Made by a program: the position numbers and the translations under genes
From: DAOVXM01 sp963746255
GTDB lineage: Bacteria; Chloroflexota; Anaerolineae; Anaerolineales; UBA4823
Assembly: GCA_963746255.1 (NCBI GenBank)
Contig: CAVVAJ010000009.1
Span: 1,116,001-1,180,000, forward strand
Length of the DNA: 64,000 nt
Direction: 5' to 3'
The notes under the pieces: generated by a model
The model's database searches: none
Told to the model about the DNA's origin: nothing
Seen by the model: the letters and a program-made list of their open reading frames with translations, nothing else
Shown: piece after piece, positions 8,371-16,195 of the stretch
Position numbering within the stretch: the first letter of the stretch is position 1
Layout: each line of letters begins with the position of its first letter

Positions 8371-9060
8371 TTACAGCTCCAGATCCGTTAAGTTGAAAAC
8401 GGGGCCATCCTTGCACACCAATTTCCAACCGTTTCGTGCTTTCACTGCACAAGCGCCACAATCAGCGATGGCTCCACAGGGCATGTCAGTTGTAAGCAGC
8501 ACCTGCGTTTCACAGGTCAGCCCAGATAGTGAGTGTACTCCAATAAGATTCCTGAGATCAGGAAGCATCTGTACTGGTAAATCAACAAGGGTCATGTCAG
8601 CCCATGAATGGAATTCTGAAAACGCAGCTAGCGGGTGCACCTCAATCTCGAAGGGTAAGGATGTAAGTCTTAAGTCAGTAAATAATGCCTTGGCGACATC
8701 ACTTTCTTTGAGCAGCTCCAGAATCACAAGTAAGCGTGAGGGCGTGCTTCCCATGGCCAATAATGCCAGGTTACAGATATTAACGGGGGGCTTAAACCCT
8801 CTACCCAGTGGACCTCGCATGACCAAAGATGTGCCCGGATGCCAGCTCTCTGGCACGGGCGGAGCCGACAGGAATCCATTGGAGGTTCTGCGCAGCGGAA
8901 AAAGCGGGCTCATCAGCATCTGCAAGTCATCTATCGATTTGTGGGCTAAAACATACTGCCCGGGTGCTGGAATCAGGCTTGCCGGGCAGGATATCAAAGC
9001 ACATAACTGACCTGAGACATCTAGTTCGACTCCGTGAATGGCACCCTCACCGACCTGCAT
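8371..9060 (-). CDS. PyrK-like iron-sulfur electron-transfer subunit
   Basis: 229 residues. The N-terminal half resembles a ferredoxin-reductase-type FAD domain (PGQYVLA, FPLRRTS, RGPLGRGF). The C-terminal MPCGAIADCGACAV...C arrangement matches the 2Fe-2S-binding domain of dihydroorotate dehydrogenase electron-transfer subunits. The NAD-binding loop, normally GGGIGxAP, reads AMGSTPS, so NAD binding may be weakened. First gene of a minus-strand trio with LmbE and a PyrD-like protein. It may feed electrons to or from the PyrD-like partner; the annotation as genuine PyrK is unlikely to be correct given the degenerate motifs. Confidence 0.75.
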   Translation of the reverse strand: MQVGEGAIHGVELDVSGQLCALISCPASLIPAPGQYVLAHKSIDDLQMLMSPLFPLRRTSNGFLSAPPVPESWHPGTSLVMRGPLGRGFKPPVNICNLALLAMGSTPSRLLVILELLKESDVAKALFTDLRLTSLPFEIEVHPLAAFSEFHSWADMTLVDLPVQMLPDLRNLIGVHSLSGLTCETQVLLTTDMPCGAIADCGACAVKARNGWKLVCKDGPVFNLTDLEL

Positions 9061-9130
9061 GTCAGCATGGTATCACGGATTAATTGATGCGACAACAGCC
9101 ATAACGCCCTCCCAAAATAGCACTGAAAAA

Positions 9131-9175
9131 TGACGTCATACGGTATAATCCTGTCGCTGGTATTGCTCAGGAGGC
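9131..9175 (+). promoter_or_regulatory. Promoter and ribosome site of the SPFH gene
   Basis: TATAAT at 9144-9149 is a consensus -10; the -35 region is poor. It is preceded by a perfect TGACGTCA palindrome at 9131-9138. An AGGAGG-like site (near 9169) precedes the ATG at 9180. Confidence 0.5.
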
Positions 9176-9179
9176 TAAA

Positions 9180-10256
9180 ATGAATTTCGTAGATGTACTT
9201 CGTGGAATTACTGCCGTCATGTGGCTGGCCGTAATTGGACTATTAATTCTTGTTGTGGTAAGGGCATCGCGGGGGAAAAAAGTGCGTGGAATGAGCATCG
9301 GGATACTCGTCATCGCAATCGCGGCGGTACTGCTAACCACAATAACTGCTGGTTTGGTGTTTATTCAACCAGAAGAACGCGGTGTGGTGATCTCTGCACT
9401 GGAACCGAATGGGTATCGAGAAGAAGCTTTGCAGCCAGGCTTGAACTGGATCATCCCATACTTCGAGAGGGTAGAACTCTATGATATTTCCCGCCAAACA
9501 TACACAATGTCCATTGCACCCTTAGAAGGACAGATGCAAGGCGATGATTCAGTTGCGGCGCGCACATCCGATGGTCAAGAGATTATCCTGGACGCATCTG
9601 TAATCTACGCTATCGATCCAGATCAAGTCGTCCCCCTGCATATTATCTGGCAGAAGCGTTTTACCGAAGAACTCGTGCGGCCTGTATCCCGAGGTATCAT
9701 GCGAGACGCTGTTTCGCAATATGGCGTTTCCGAGGTATACAGCTCAAAGCGCAATGAAATGACCCAAGGGATCAAAGATGAACTGACCATCAAATTTGAT
9801 GAAAACGGGCTGACTTTAGTAGATTTTGTTCTGCGCAATATCACTTTCTCACCCGAATATGCTGCCTCGGTAGAGCAAAAGCAGATCGCCGAGCAGGAAG
9901 CCCAGCAAGCGCGTTTCGTCGTCGAACAACGCAAACAAGAAGCCGAGCAAGCTCGCCAAGTAGCGGAAGGTAGAGCCGATGCCGTCGTGATCGATGCATC
10001 AGGTCTGGCAAAAGCACGGATTATCGAAGCCGAAGCAGAGGCTGAAGCGCTGAATGTCATCGCCATTGCGCTGAACGCAAGCTCTGACCTGTTGACATAC
10101 CAATATATCAGCAAGCTGTCACCCAGTATTCAAACAATGTTACTGCCAAGCGGCAACCCCTTATACTTACCAGTTCCGAATCTAACAGCTCCTGCACAGA
10201 CCGCTCCTTTGCTCCCAGCACCCACTCAACCCCCTGAGCCCACACCAACGGAATAG
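9180..10256 (+). CDS. SPFH/Band 7 (prohibitin/stomatin-like) membrane protein
   Basis: 358 residues. Two N-terminal hydrophobic segments (about residues 12-28 and 38-60) anchor the protein. The SPFH domain follows (about 65-240, with EERGVVI, GLNWIIPY, TSDGQEIILDASVIY and NITFSPEY), then an Ala/Glu/Gln-rich coiled coil (about 230-300) and a Pro-rich tail. Prohibitin-like proteins form ring-shaped membrane scaffolds and often associate with membrane proteases. selD follows 71 bp downstream on the same strand. No partner protease is adjacent. Confidence 0.92.
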   Translation: MNFVDVLRGITAVMWLAVIGLLILVVVRASRGKKVRGMSIGILVIAIAAVLLTTITAGLVFIQPEERGVVISALEPNGYREEALQPGLNWIIPYFERVELYDISRQTYTMSIAPLEGQMQGDDSVAARTSDGQEIILDASVIYAIDPDQVVPLHIIWQKRFTEELVRPVSRGIMRDAVSQYGVSEVYSSKRNEMTQGIKDELTIKFDENGLTLVDFVLRNITFSPEYAASVEQKQIAEQEAQQARFVVEQRKQEAEQARQVAEGRADAVVIDASGLAKARIIEAEAEAEALNVIAIALNASSDLLTYQYISKLSPSIQTMLLPSGNPLYLPVPNLTAPAQTAPLLPAPTQPPEPTPTE

Positions 10257-10327
10257 GTGATAGCAGGCAGCTGGTATAAAGAGTTAGAACAAGAACAGGA
10301 TGACATTGCAGCAACCATTTAAGCGCC

Positions 10328-11395
10328 ATGGATAGAGCAAAACCATCCGGAAAACTAATACGCTTAACCAGCCTCTCAAACTGTGCCGGTTGAGCATCGA
10401 AATTAAGCGCTGAGTCGCTGGCGCAGGTGCTGCGCCCAATCGCGGAGGTCTTCGATCCACAGGACTATCCGGACTTGTTGATCGGTTTGAGTGATGCGGA
10501 TGATGCAGCGGTTTGGAAGCTTTCAGATGACCAAGCCCTGGTCGTATCCACCGATTTTTTCACACCGGTCGTCGATGACCCCTATGATTATGGGTCTATT
10601 GCTGCCGCCAATGCCTTATCCGATGTTTATGCAATGGGCGGACAGCCATTCTTGGCTCTAAACGTTGCAGCATTGCCTCCCGATCTGCCAACCGAGATGC
10701 TCAGCGAGATATTACGGGGCGGTGCTGAAAAGGCACACGAGGCTGGAGTTGTGATTGCTGGAGGTCACACCATTCAAGATGCGGAGCCTAAATACGGTCT
10801 AATTGTCCTGGGATTTGTCAACCCCACAGTCATGATCACAAAGAAAGGGGCTAAACCAGGCGATAAGCTCGTACTTAGCAAACCCATAGGGTTCGGAGTG
10901 ACAACCACAGCTCTAAAACAAGGCAAGGCTAGTGATGAAGATGTCGCCGAAGTTGTGCGATGGATGAAAGTGTTGAACAAAACCGCTTCCGAATTGGCAA
11001 AGTCACACGGTGTGCGGAGCGGGACCGATATCACTGGCTTCAGCCTTCTGGGTCACGCTTGGGAAATAGCTGAAGCATCAAGCGTAGGTTTACGGATAAA
11101 CTTCAGCCAGGTCCCTTTTACCCAAGGATCAAAGGAATACGCCAGCCAGTATCTCTTCCCGGGTGGCTCGTCTGATAATCGACTGTTTTACGGGAAACAC
11201 GTCCGCTTCGACACTCTACTCGATGAATCCGCACAGTTATCTTTATTCGATTCCCAGACCAGCGGTGGTCTGCTTTTATCAGTCCCAGCCGAAAATATGG
11301 ATGGGCTTCTTAAGCATGCCGTACGAGAAAAACAACCGCTCTGGGTTATCGGTGAAGTCATTCCAGGCGATCATATTGAAGTGGTGCTTGTTTGA
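10328..11395 (+). CDS. selD: Selenide, water dikinase, itself a selenoprotein (Sec22)
   Basis: 355 residues when TGA at 10391-10393 is read as selenocysteine. The segment NCAGUASKLS aligns with the E. coli active-site segment: Sec22 takes the place of Cys17 and Lys25 of Lys20. Downstream the SelD signature is intact: DDAAVW, STDFFTPVVDDPYDYG, AMGG, AGGHT and TDITGFSLLGH. The uninterrupted ORF beginning at 10427 would lack the active site, so the true start is ATG 10328. A hairpin GGCGC-AGGTGCT-GCGCC (about 10420-10436) downstream of the TGA is a candidate SECIS with a loop like that of E. coli fdhF. SelD makes selenophosphate for Sec-tRNA and agrees with the SelW-like selenoprotein nearby. 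selA/selB are not in the window. Confidence 0.93.
10391..10436 (+). promoter_or_regulatory. Sec codon and candidate SECIS hairpin of selD
   Basis: The TGA at 10391-10393 is followed 26 nt later by the stem GGCGC/GCGCC (10420-10424, 10432-10436), extendable to 7 bp, with apical loop AGGTGCT containing the GGU typical of bacterial SECIS loops. Confidence 0.6.
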
Positions 11396-11436
11396 TGAGG
11401 ATGTAAATCTTCTTACAGCGATCTAATACGACCAAA

Positions 11437-11467
11437 CAAATCGCCATGATATAATCACGGCGATTTG
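11437..11467 (+). promoter_or_regulatory. Palindromic operator over the -10 box of the ferritin gene
   Basis: A perfect 9-bp inverted repeat, CAAATCGCC (11437-11445) and GGCGATTTG (11459-11467), with a 13-nt spacer, encloses TATAAT at 11450-11455. A dimeric repressor bound here would cover the -10 element. An iron or oxidative-stress regulator is a reasonable guess because ferritin is the target. The hairpin might alternatively act at RNA level after selD. Confidence 0.6.
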
Positions 11468-11524
11468 AGTAAATTAGACGTTCAAGACCAAATAACAAAG
11501 CTTGACGAAGGGAGCAACAATAAA

Positions 11525-12040
11525 ATGTTAATCAGCAAAGCATTAGAACAGGCTATCAATAATCAAATCGGACAGGAGTTTGGCGCAAGCTTACAGTATG
11601 TGAACATCGCAACGTATTTCGACTCCGACAGCCTGCCGAATCTCGCGGCTTTCTTTTATCGACAAGCCGAGGAAGAGAATATGCATGCAATGAAATTTGT
11701 ACATTATCTGGTAGATGCTGGTGCTGAGGTTCGTATTCCTGCTGTCGACCAGCCCAAACACGTGTTTTCTTCGGCCGTTGAAGCTGGCGAAGCAGCACTG
11801 GCCTGGGAAACAGAAGTCACCAACCAGATTTACGGGTTAATGGATCAGGCGATTAAAGACAATGATCACATTGCGCAGGATTTCTTGCGCTGGTTCGTCA
11901 CTGAACAGCTGGAAGAGATATCCACCATGGAAACCTTAATCAGCATCCTAAAGCGGTCTAAAGATAATATGCTCTTCGCGGATGATTACCTGAATCGCAA
12001 TCCAATTGTCGGCGCAGGTGGCAACGGCACAGCAGCATGA
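11525..12040 (+). CDS. ftn: Ferritin (non-heme, iron storage)
   Basis: 171 residues from ATG 11525, which gives the normal ferritin N-terminus (MLISKALEQAINNQI). The longer reading from a TTG at 11465 lies inside the operator palindrome and is rejected. The four-helix bundle ferroxidase ligands are visible: a Glu in the GQEFGASLQY helix, EEEN and His in the second helix, and the WFVTEQLEE helix. It oxidises and stores iron as a 24-mer in the cytoplasm. A GGGAG site is present upstream and a strong terminator follows at 12077. Presence of selenoproteins, multiheme cytochromes and many Fe-S enzymes nearby implies high iron demand. Confidence 0.94.
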   Translation: MLISKALEQAINNQIGQEFGASLQYVNIATYFDSDSLPNLAAFFYRQAEEENMHAMKFVHYLVDAGAEVRIPAVDQPKHVFSSAVEAGEAALAWETEVTNQIYGLMDQAIKDNDHIAQDFLRWFVTEQLEEISTMETLISILKRSKDNMLFADDYLNRNPIVGAGGNGTAA

Positions 12041-12076
12041 TCGCAAGTATTAATTTATATAACAATATAAGTTTAA

Positions 12077-12110
12077 GGGCGCCTCAACAATCGAGGCGCC
12101 CTTTATAATT
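12077..12110 (+). terminator. Rho-independent terminator after ferritin
   Basis: GGGCGCCTC (12077-12085) pairs perfectly with GAGGCGCCC (12093-12101) around a 7-nt loop, followed by TTTATAATT. Being symmetrical and lying between convergent genes, it may also serve the minus-strand NifU-like gene. Confidence 0.88.
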
Positions 12111-12124
12111 CTCACTCAGCTAGC

Positions 12125-12379
12125 CTAAACATCGACAATATGTATGATCTCCGGGAAAAATTGACGGACAGTTCCTTCAACCCAGCCATGCAGAGTATTC
12201 TGGGATAATGGACATCCAAGGCACGCACCCCCCAAGTGCACTTTTAACGTGTCCCCCTCCAATGCAACCATCTCTACGGATCCCCCGTGATATTGCTCAA
12301 TGTAAGCACTTAACTGCTCCAATAAAGCCTGCAGCCGCTCCTCCGAATCAACATCTAGAGTAGGGTTCGCTTGGTTCAT
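12125..12379 (-). CDS. NifU C-terminal-domain protein (Fe-S cluster scaffold/carrier)
   Basis: 84 residues comprising little more than a NifU-like (Nfu) domain: an LxxxLxxYIEQYHGGSVEMV start, GDTLKVHLGGAC and the CLGC motif that binds a 4Fe-4S cluster, followed by the TLHGWVEG helix. Nfu proteins deliver clusters to target enzymes, in keeping with the many Fe-S proteins in the neighbourhood. It lies 2 bp downstream of the cNMP-binding protein gene and is certainly co-transcribed. Confidence 0.92.
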   Translation of the reverse strand: MNQANPTLDVDSEERLQALLEQLSAYIEQYHGGSVEMVALEGDTLKVHLGGACLGCPLSQNTLHGWVEGTVRQFFPEIIHIVDV

Positions 12380-12381
12380 TA

Positions 12382-12867
12382 TTAAATCTCCTTGACGCGT
12401 ACCGAGCCATTCAGAAAGCCTTGTTTCAACAAATCGACTATATGTTCATGTGTCTCATTAAGCCTATCTGCAATTACTTCGGCTAACCGTTCAAGGATAA
12501 GTATACCAGTATCTGGGTTCTCGTTGTACAAGCTGCGCAAGTCCCGTCCGCTTGCGCGCAACATTTGTGTATACCCGGTGCAGACTGCAGCTGAAGTATA
12601 GCGCGGATTTCCAAGAGCCGTCGACCACCCTACAATTCCTCCGGCTTTAATCCGCGCCACCGGAATCTCTGCACCATCTTCTGGTTTATAACGGACAACC
12701 ACTTCTCCGACAATAATTAGGTAAAGGTGCTCAGCGGGATCACCCTGTTCAAATATAACTGTGTCGGCATAACAATCACAGGGGATGAAGATTTGCTGAA
12801 GTAATGCCAACTGTTCCGGCGTAAAGTCAGCAAAAAAAGGCAGCTGTTCGTAGTAATCACTAAGCAT
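12382..12867 (-). CDS. Cyclic-nucleotide-binding domain protein (Crp fold without HTH)
   Basis: 161 residues from ATG 12867, which has a GGGGAG ribosome site. A longer reading to 13011 runs into the repeat element and adds a sequence with no family resemblance. The protein has the cNMP_binding jelly roll (FFADFTPEQLALL, GDPAEHLYLIIVGEVVV, AGGIVGWSTAL), then a C-terminal helix, but no helix-turn-helix. It may therefore be a sensory or regulatory partner rather than a DNA-binding factor. It precedes the NifU-like gene by 2 bp. The ligand cannot be predicted. Confidence 0.82.
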   Translation of the reverse strand: MLSDYYEQLPFFADFTPEQLALLQQIFIPCDCYADTVIFEQGDPAEHLYLIIVGEVVVRYKPEDGAEIPVARIKAGGIVGWSTALGNPRYTSAAVCTGYTQMLRASGRDLRSLYNENPDTGILILERLAEVIADRLNETHEHIVDLLKQGFLNGSVRVKEI

Positions 12868-12986
12868 AATAAACTCCCCTTTTTGGGGTATATAGAATGT
12901 AACCATTGCCAGTGATTTTTTATAGTGGCAAATATCCTCAATGGAATGATAAACATCACCTGCCCAAGGACATTTGTCGCAGCAAA

Positions 12987-13104
12987 CTAGTGTTCCGCCA
13001 AATGTGATCAATAAGAATAGATCGTGGACGGAACACTTTTAACTTTGTCGATGATGTATTAACCTGGGTATCGAATGAAACCTTCACCCTTGACAAAGCA
13101 CTAG
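12987..13104 (+). repeat. MITE-like double-hairpin repeat, copy 1
   Basis: 118 bp bounded by CTAGTG and CACTAG. The left arm forms a hairpin AGTGTTCCG (12989-12997) with CGGAACACT (13029-13037); the right arm forms CTTTGTC (13043-13049) with GACAAAG (13092-13098). A second copy in opposite orientation lies at 55281-55401, with the same ends, the same two stems and roughly four fifths identity by eye. No ORF is inside. The terminal inverted repeats and CTAG boundaries resemble a non-autonomous transposable element. Confidence 0.82.
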
Positions 13105-13187
13105 CGATCCCTAATCAGATGGTTTGAATGAACTCAACGAACCCAGCGGCAATGCTTGATGGAATCCCTGCAGCTCATTCTTACCAG

Positions 13188-13245
13188 GCTGAACGCCAGA
13201 ACCCTCGCAAGAATGAGCGAGGGTTCTGGCGTTCAGCTTTCTTTC
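13188..13245 (+). terminator. Perfect 21-bp hairpin followed by T-rich tail
   Basis: 13188-13208 is the exact reverse complement of 13217-13237, with an 8-nt loop, followed on the plus strand by TTTCTTTC. No plus-strand gene is known upstream of it after the ferritin terminator, which leaves open a short RNA or a role as a barrier between the convergent transcripts. The tail is T-rich only in the plus direction. Confidence 0.7.
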
Positions 13246-13297
13246 TGATAAAGTAATGTGCTAAATGGGCTGCCTGTTAACTTAGAGCATTTACTGA

Positions 13298-15775
13298 TTA
13301 AACCTCTACCTGGCTCTCCTCTTTGACGAGCTCTTCCGCCTCTACTTTCGTGAATGCTAACTGGTCTCCTTCAGGGTCAACATCAACCAGGATAGAATCG
13401 CCTGCCGAAAACTCACCGCTCAGTAAGCTGATTGACAGTGGGCTTTCTAAATGCTTCTGAATCGCCCGGTGCAAAGGACGCGCACCAAAATCAGGATCAT
13501 AACCAATCTCAGCCAACCAATCGCGCGCCTCCGGCGACAACGTCACACTCAAATTGTGATCACTTAACTGTTCCTGGACTTTATTCATTTGTAAATCAAC
13601 GATATCACGCATTTGATCACGCGACAGCGGTGAAAAGGTGATAATTTCATCAATGCGGTTCAGGAATTCTGGACGGAATGTGCTCTTCAATGCTTTTTCG
13701 ATCTTCTCATGTGACGCACGTATCTCTTCATCGCTGATGTTGGGTAAAAATCCAAGTGTGCCCGCCTTCTTGATAAACTCTGTTCCCAAATTACTGGTCA
13801 TGATTAAGACAACATTCCGGAAATCGACAATACGACCTTGCCCATCTGTTAAACGTCCATCGTCCAGGATCTGTAGCAGTGCATTCCAGACCTCTGGATG
13901 GGCCTTCTCGATCTCATCGAACAAGATCACCCGATAAGGGCGGCGCCGGACGGCTTCTGTGAGCTGCCCACCCTCTTCATAGCCAACATAGCCAGGCGGA
14001 GCACCGAAAAGACGAGATACCGTATGCTGCTCGTGGTACTCGCTCATATCGATTCGCACTAAAGCATCCTGGTCGTCAAACATGAACTCTGCTAAAGCCT
14101 TGGCTAGCTCAGTTTTGCCAACGCCCGATGGACCAATAAAGATGAAAGAACCGATTGGGCGTCGAGGATTTTTCAGCCCCGATCGAGCGCGCCGGATCGC
14201 ATCCGAGATTGCTAGGATCGCCTCATCTTGCCCGACAATGTTCTCGTGCAGACGAACTTCCATACTGAGCAGCTTTTCAGATTCTGTCTCCATCATCTGT
14301 GAAACAGGTATACCTGTCCATTGGGCAACAACCTCGGCTATGTCATTGACATCAACAACCTCGTCTAATTCGTGTTCTTGCTCCCATATATCGCGGCTAC
14401 TGTTAAATTGCTCTTCTACCTTTAATCGTTCTGTTTTTTTATCCGCAGCCCGCTCATAATCGCGCTCCAAGCCCGCCTGTTCCTCTTCAGCTGCCAAGCG
14501 TTCAATGTCGCTCTTGAGTGCTTTTAATTCTGGCGGCAGGGAATACAGTGCAACCCGGAGTTTGGCAGCGGCCTCATCCATCAGGTCAATTGCTTTATCA
14601 GGCAGGTGGCGATCCGTTACGTAGCGAGAGGAAAGCTTGGCAGCTGCAACTAGGGCTTCATCTGAGAAGCTCACCTTGTGATGGGCTTCGTAGCGGTCGC
14701 GCAATCCACCTAACATCTCGATCGTGTCATCGACACTGGGTTCTTCGACATAGACTGGTGCGAAGCGGCGTTCTAGTGCCGCATCTTTCTCGATGTGCTT
14801 ATGGTATTCATCGAGGGTTGTTGCACCGATACACTGCAACTCACCGCGTGACAGGGCAGGTTTTAACATATTCGAGGCATCCATGGCACCCTGGGCAGCA
14901 CCAGCACCAACAACTGTGTGCAGCTCATCGATGAACAGGATTATCTCCCCTTCTGAGCGCTGGACCTCTTCAATTGAAGCTTTCAGCCGTTCCTCAAATT
15001 CGCCGCGAAAACGTGATCCGGCGATCATCGCACCTAAATCCAGCGCGATGACTTTCTTACCCATCAGTATTTCAGGTACATCGTTAGTCGCAATTTTCTG
15101 CGCTAAGCCTTCGACGATTGCGGTTTTACCAACACCCGCTTCACCTATCAGAACCGGGTTGTTTTTAGTCCGCCTCGATAACAGCTGGATCACCCGCAGA
15201 ATCTCACCATCACGCCCGATCACCGGATCCAACTTGCCTTCACGTGCCTGTTGAGCCAGATCGCGAGAATATTTTTCTAACGTTTTATAGCGGGTTTCTG
15301 CCTGGGGATCGGTTACACGCTGTCCGCCGCGCAGGTTTTGAATAGCTTCGTAGACACGCTCGCGAGTAACCCCAGCACCTTCTAATAACCGGGCAGCCGG
15401 CGTGCTGCGTTCATTTAGGATTGCCAGGAATATGTGCTCAGTCGATATATATTCATCTTTAAGACGGTTGGCTTCTTCGTTTGCCAAGTCAATAATTCGC
15501 TTGACACGCGGGGTGATGAAGATCTGCCCTGCGCCACCACCGAATATATTTGCCTTGGGGCTGGTACGTAATATGTAATCCAGGCGCTCAGATAAGGAAT
15601 CTGCATCGACATTCAACTGCTCTAGGATTTGGGGGACAACGCCTTGGGGCTGTTCAATTAATGCAAGCAAGATATGTTCAGTGTCGATCTGGTTATGACC
15701 ATATCGCTGAATAATCTCCGCTGCACGCTGAGCAGCTTCTTGTGCCCGCTCGGTGAAACGATCAAATCGCATCAT
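13298..15775 (-). CDS. clpC: ATP-dependent Clp protease ATP-binding subunit ClpC
   Basis: 825 residues from ATG 15775, which follows an AAGGA site; a longer start at 15802 is less likely. Two Clp_N repeats occupy about residues 1-145. The first AAA+ module has GEAGVGKTAIVEG and LFIDELHTVVGAG. A short UVR/coiled-coil middle region follows, then a second AAA+ module with GPSGVGKTELAKAL and LFDEIEKAHPEVWNALLQ, and the D2-small domain. The middle domain is short compared with ClpB, and TLGFLPN gives the LGF ClpP-docking loop, so ClpC with ClpP is favoured over the ClpB disaggregase. It unfolds proteins for degradation. clpP is not in the window. Confidence 0.93.
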   Translation of the reverse strand: MMRFDRFTERAQEAAQRAAEIIQRYGHNQIDTEHILLALIEQPQGVVPQILEQLNVDADSLSERLDYILRTSPKANIFGGGAGQIFITPRVKRIIDLANEEANRLKDEYISTEHIFLAILNERSTPAARLLEGAGVTRERVYEAIQNLRGGQRVTDPQAETRYKTLEKYSRDLAQQAREGKLDPVIGRDGEILRVIQLLSRRTKNNPVLIGEAGVGKTAIVEGLAQKIATNDVPEILMGKKVIALDLGAMIAGSRFRGEFEERLKASIEEVQRSEGEIILFIDELHTVVGAGAAQGAMDASNMLKPALSRGELQCIGATTLDEYHKHIEKDAALERRFAPVYVEEPSVDDTIEMLGGLRDRYEAHHKVSFSDEALVAAAKLSSRYVTDRHLPDKAIDLMDEAAAKLRVALYSLPPELKALKSDIERLAAEEEQAGLERDYERAADKKTERLKVEEQFNSSRDIWEQEHELDEVVDVNDIAEVVAQWTGIPVSQMMETESEKLLSMEVRLHENIVGQDEAILAISDAIRRARSGLKNPRRPIGSFIFIGPSGVGKTELAKALAEFMFDDQDALVRIDMSEYHEQHTVSRLFGAPPGYVGYEEGGQLTEAVRRRPYRVILFDEIEKAHPEVWNALLQILDDGRLTDGQGRIVDFRNVVLIMTSNLGTEFIKKAGTLGFLPNISDEEIRASHEKIEKALKSTFRPEFLNRIDEIITFSPLSRDQMRDIVDLQMNKVQEQLSDHNLSVTLSPEARDWLAEIGYDPDFGARPLHRAIQKHLESPLSISLLSGEFSAGDSILVDVDPEGDQLAFTKVEAEELVKEESQVEV

Positions 15776-16195
15776 GATAATTTTTCCTTCTTTCGCCGAC
15801 AAGCTTTCCTGGGGCGAATTGATGCCAGGTTTATCTAGATATGAGAGAAAATCGGCCTGATGTTTATCGCTCGCAAGCCATTACAATCAAATTGGCTGAT
15901 TTTTTGAACATATAGCATGAGAAATTATAACATTCTAAGCATAATGGTAGTGCTTGCAGCGTATAAGATATGTATATGAATCAGATCTAACCCTACAAAA
16001 GTGGTGCCAAATGCGGGGGAATCATACTTAAATGGCTGATATCGAATACCAGACTTGGAACATTCCATCAAATCTAGACGTCTACTTGGTGTATGATAGA
16101 TGCGCGAGCAGATCCAATTATGTTATAGCTTTTTAAATCGGAGGCTATCCATGAAGCCCATGAACAATCACAATTTCTACCCGTTGGAGGAAAAT
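15776..16195. other. 420-bp divergent promoter region between clpC and the SIMPL gene
   Basis: The minus strand carries TATAAT (complement of 15924-15929), a candidate -10 for clpC giving a leader of about 140 nt; the -35 is poor. On the plus strand a TATGAT near 16093 is a weak -10 for the SIMPL gene. No CIRCE element and no coding region are evident. Confidence 0.45.

Larger units (their letters stand above)
12868..13297. other. 430-bp intergenic region holding a MITE-like element and a 21-bp-stem hairpin
   Basis: Besides the repeat at 12987-13104 and the hairpin at 13188-13240 (separate entries) I see no coding sequence. The minus-strand cNMP gene must have its promoter between 12868 and the repeat or inside the repeat. 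Confidence 0.6.

Noticed and set aside
10391..10393. In-frame stop in selD, which could be a frameshift or pseudogene
   Set aside because: The TGA falls exactly at the conserved active-site position, with a downstream SECIS-like hairpin and full SelD conservation on both sides.
12868..13011. N-terminal extension of the cNMP-binding protein to 13011
   Set aside because: It runs into the repeat element, has no resemblance to the family, and ATG 12867 has a GGGGAG site.
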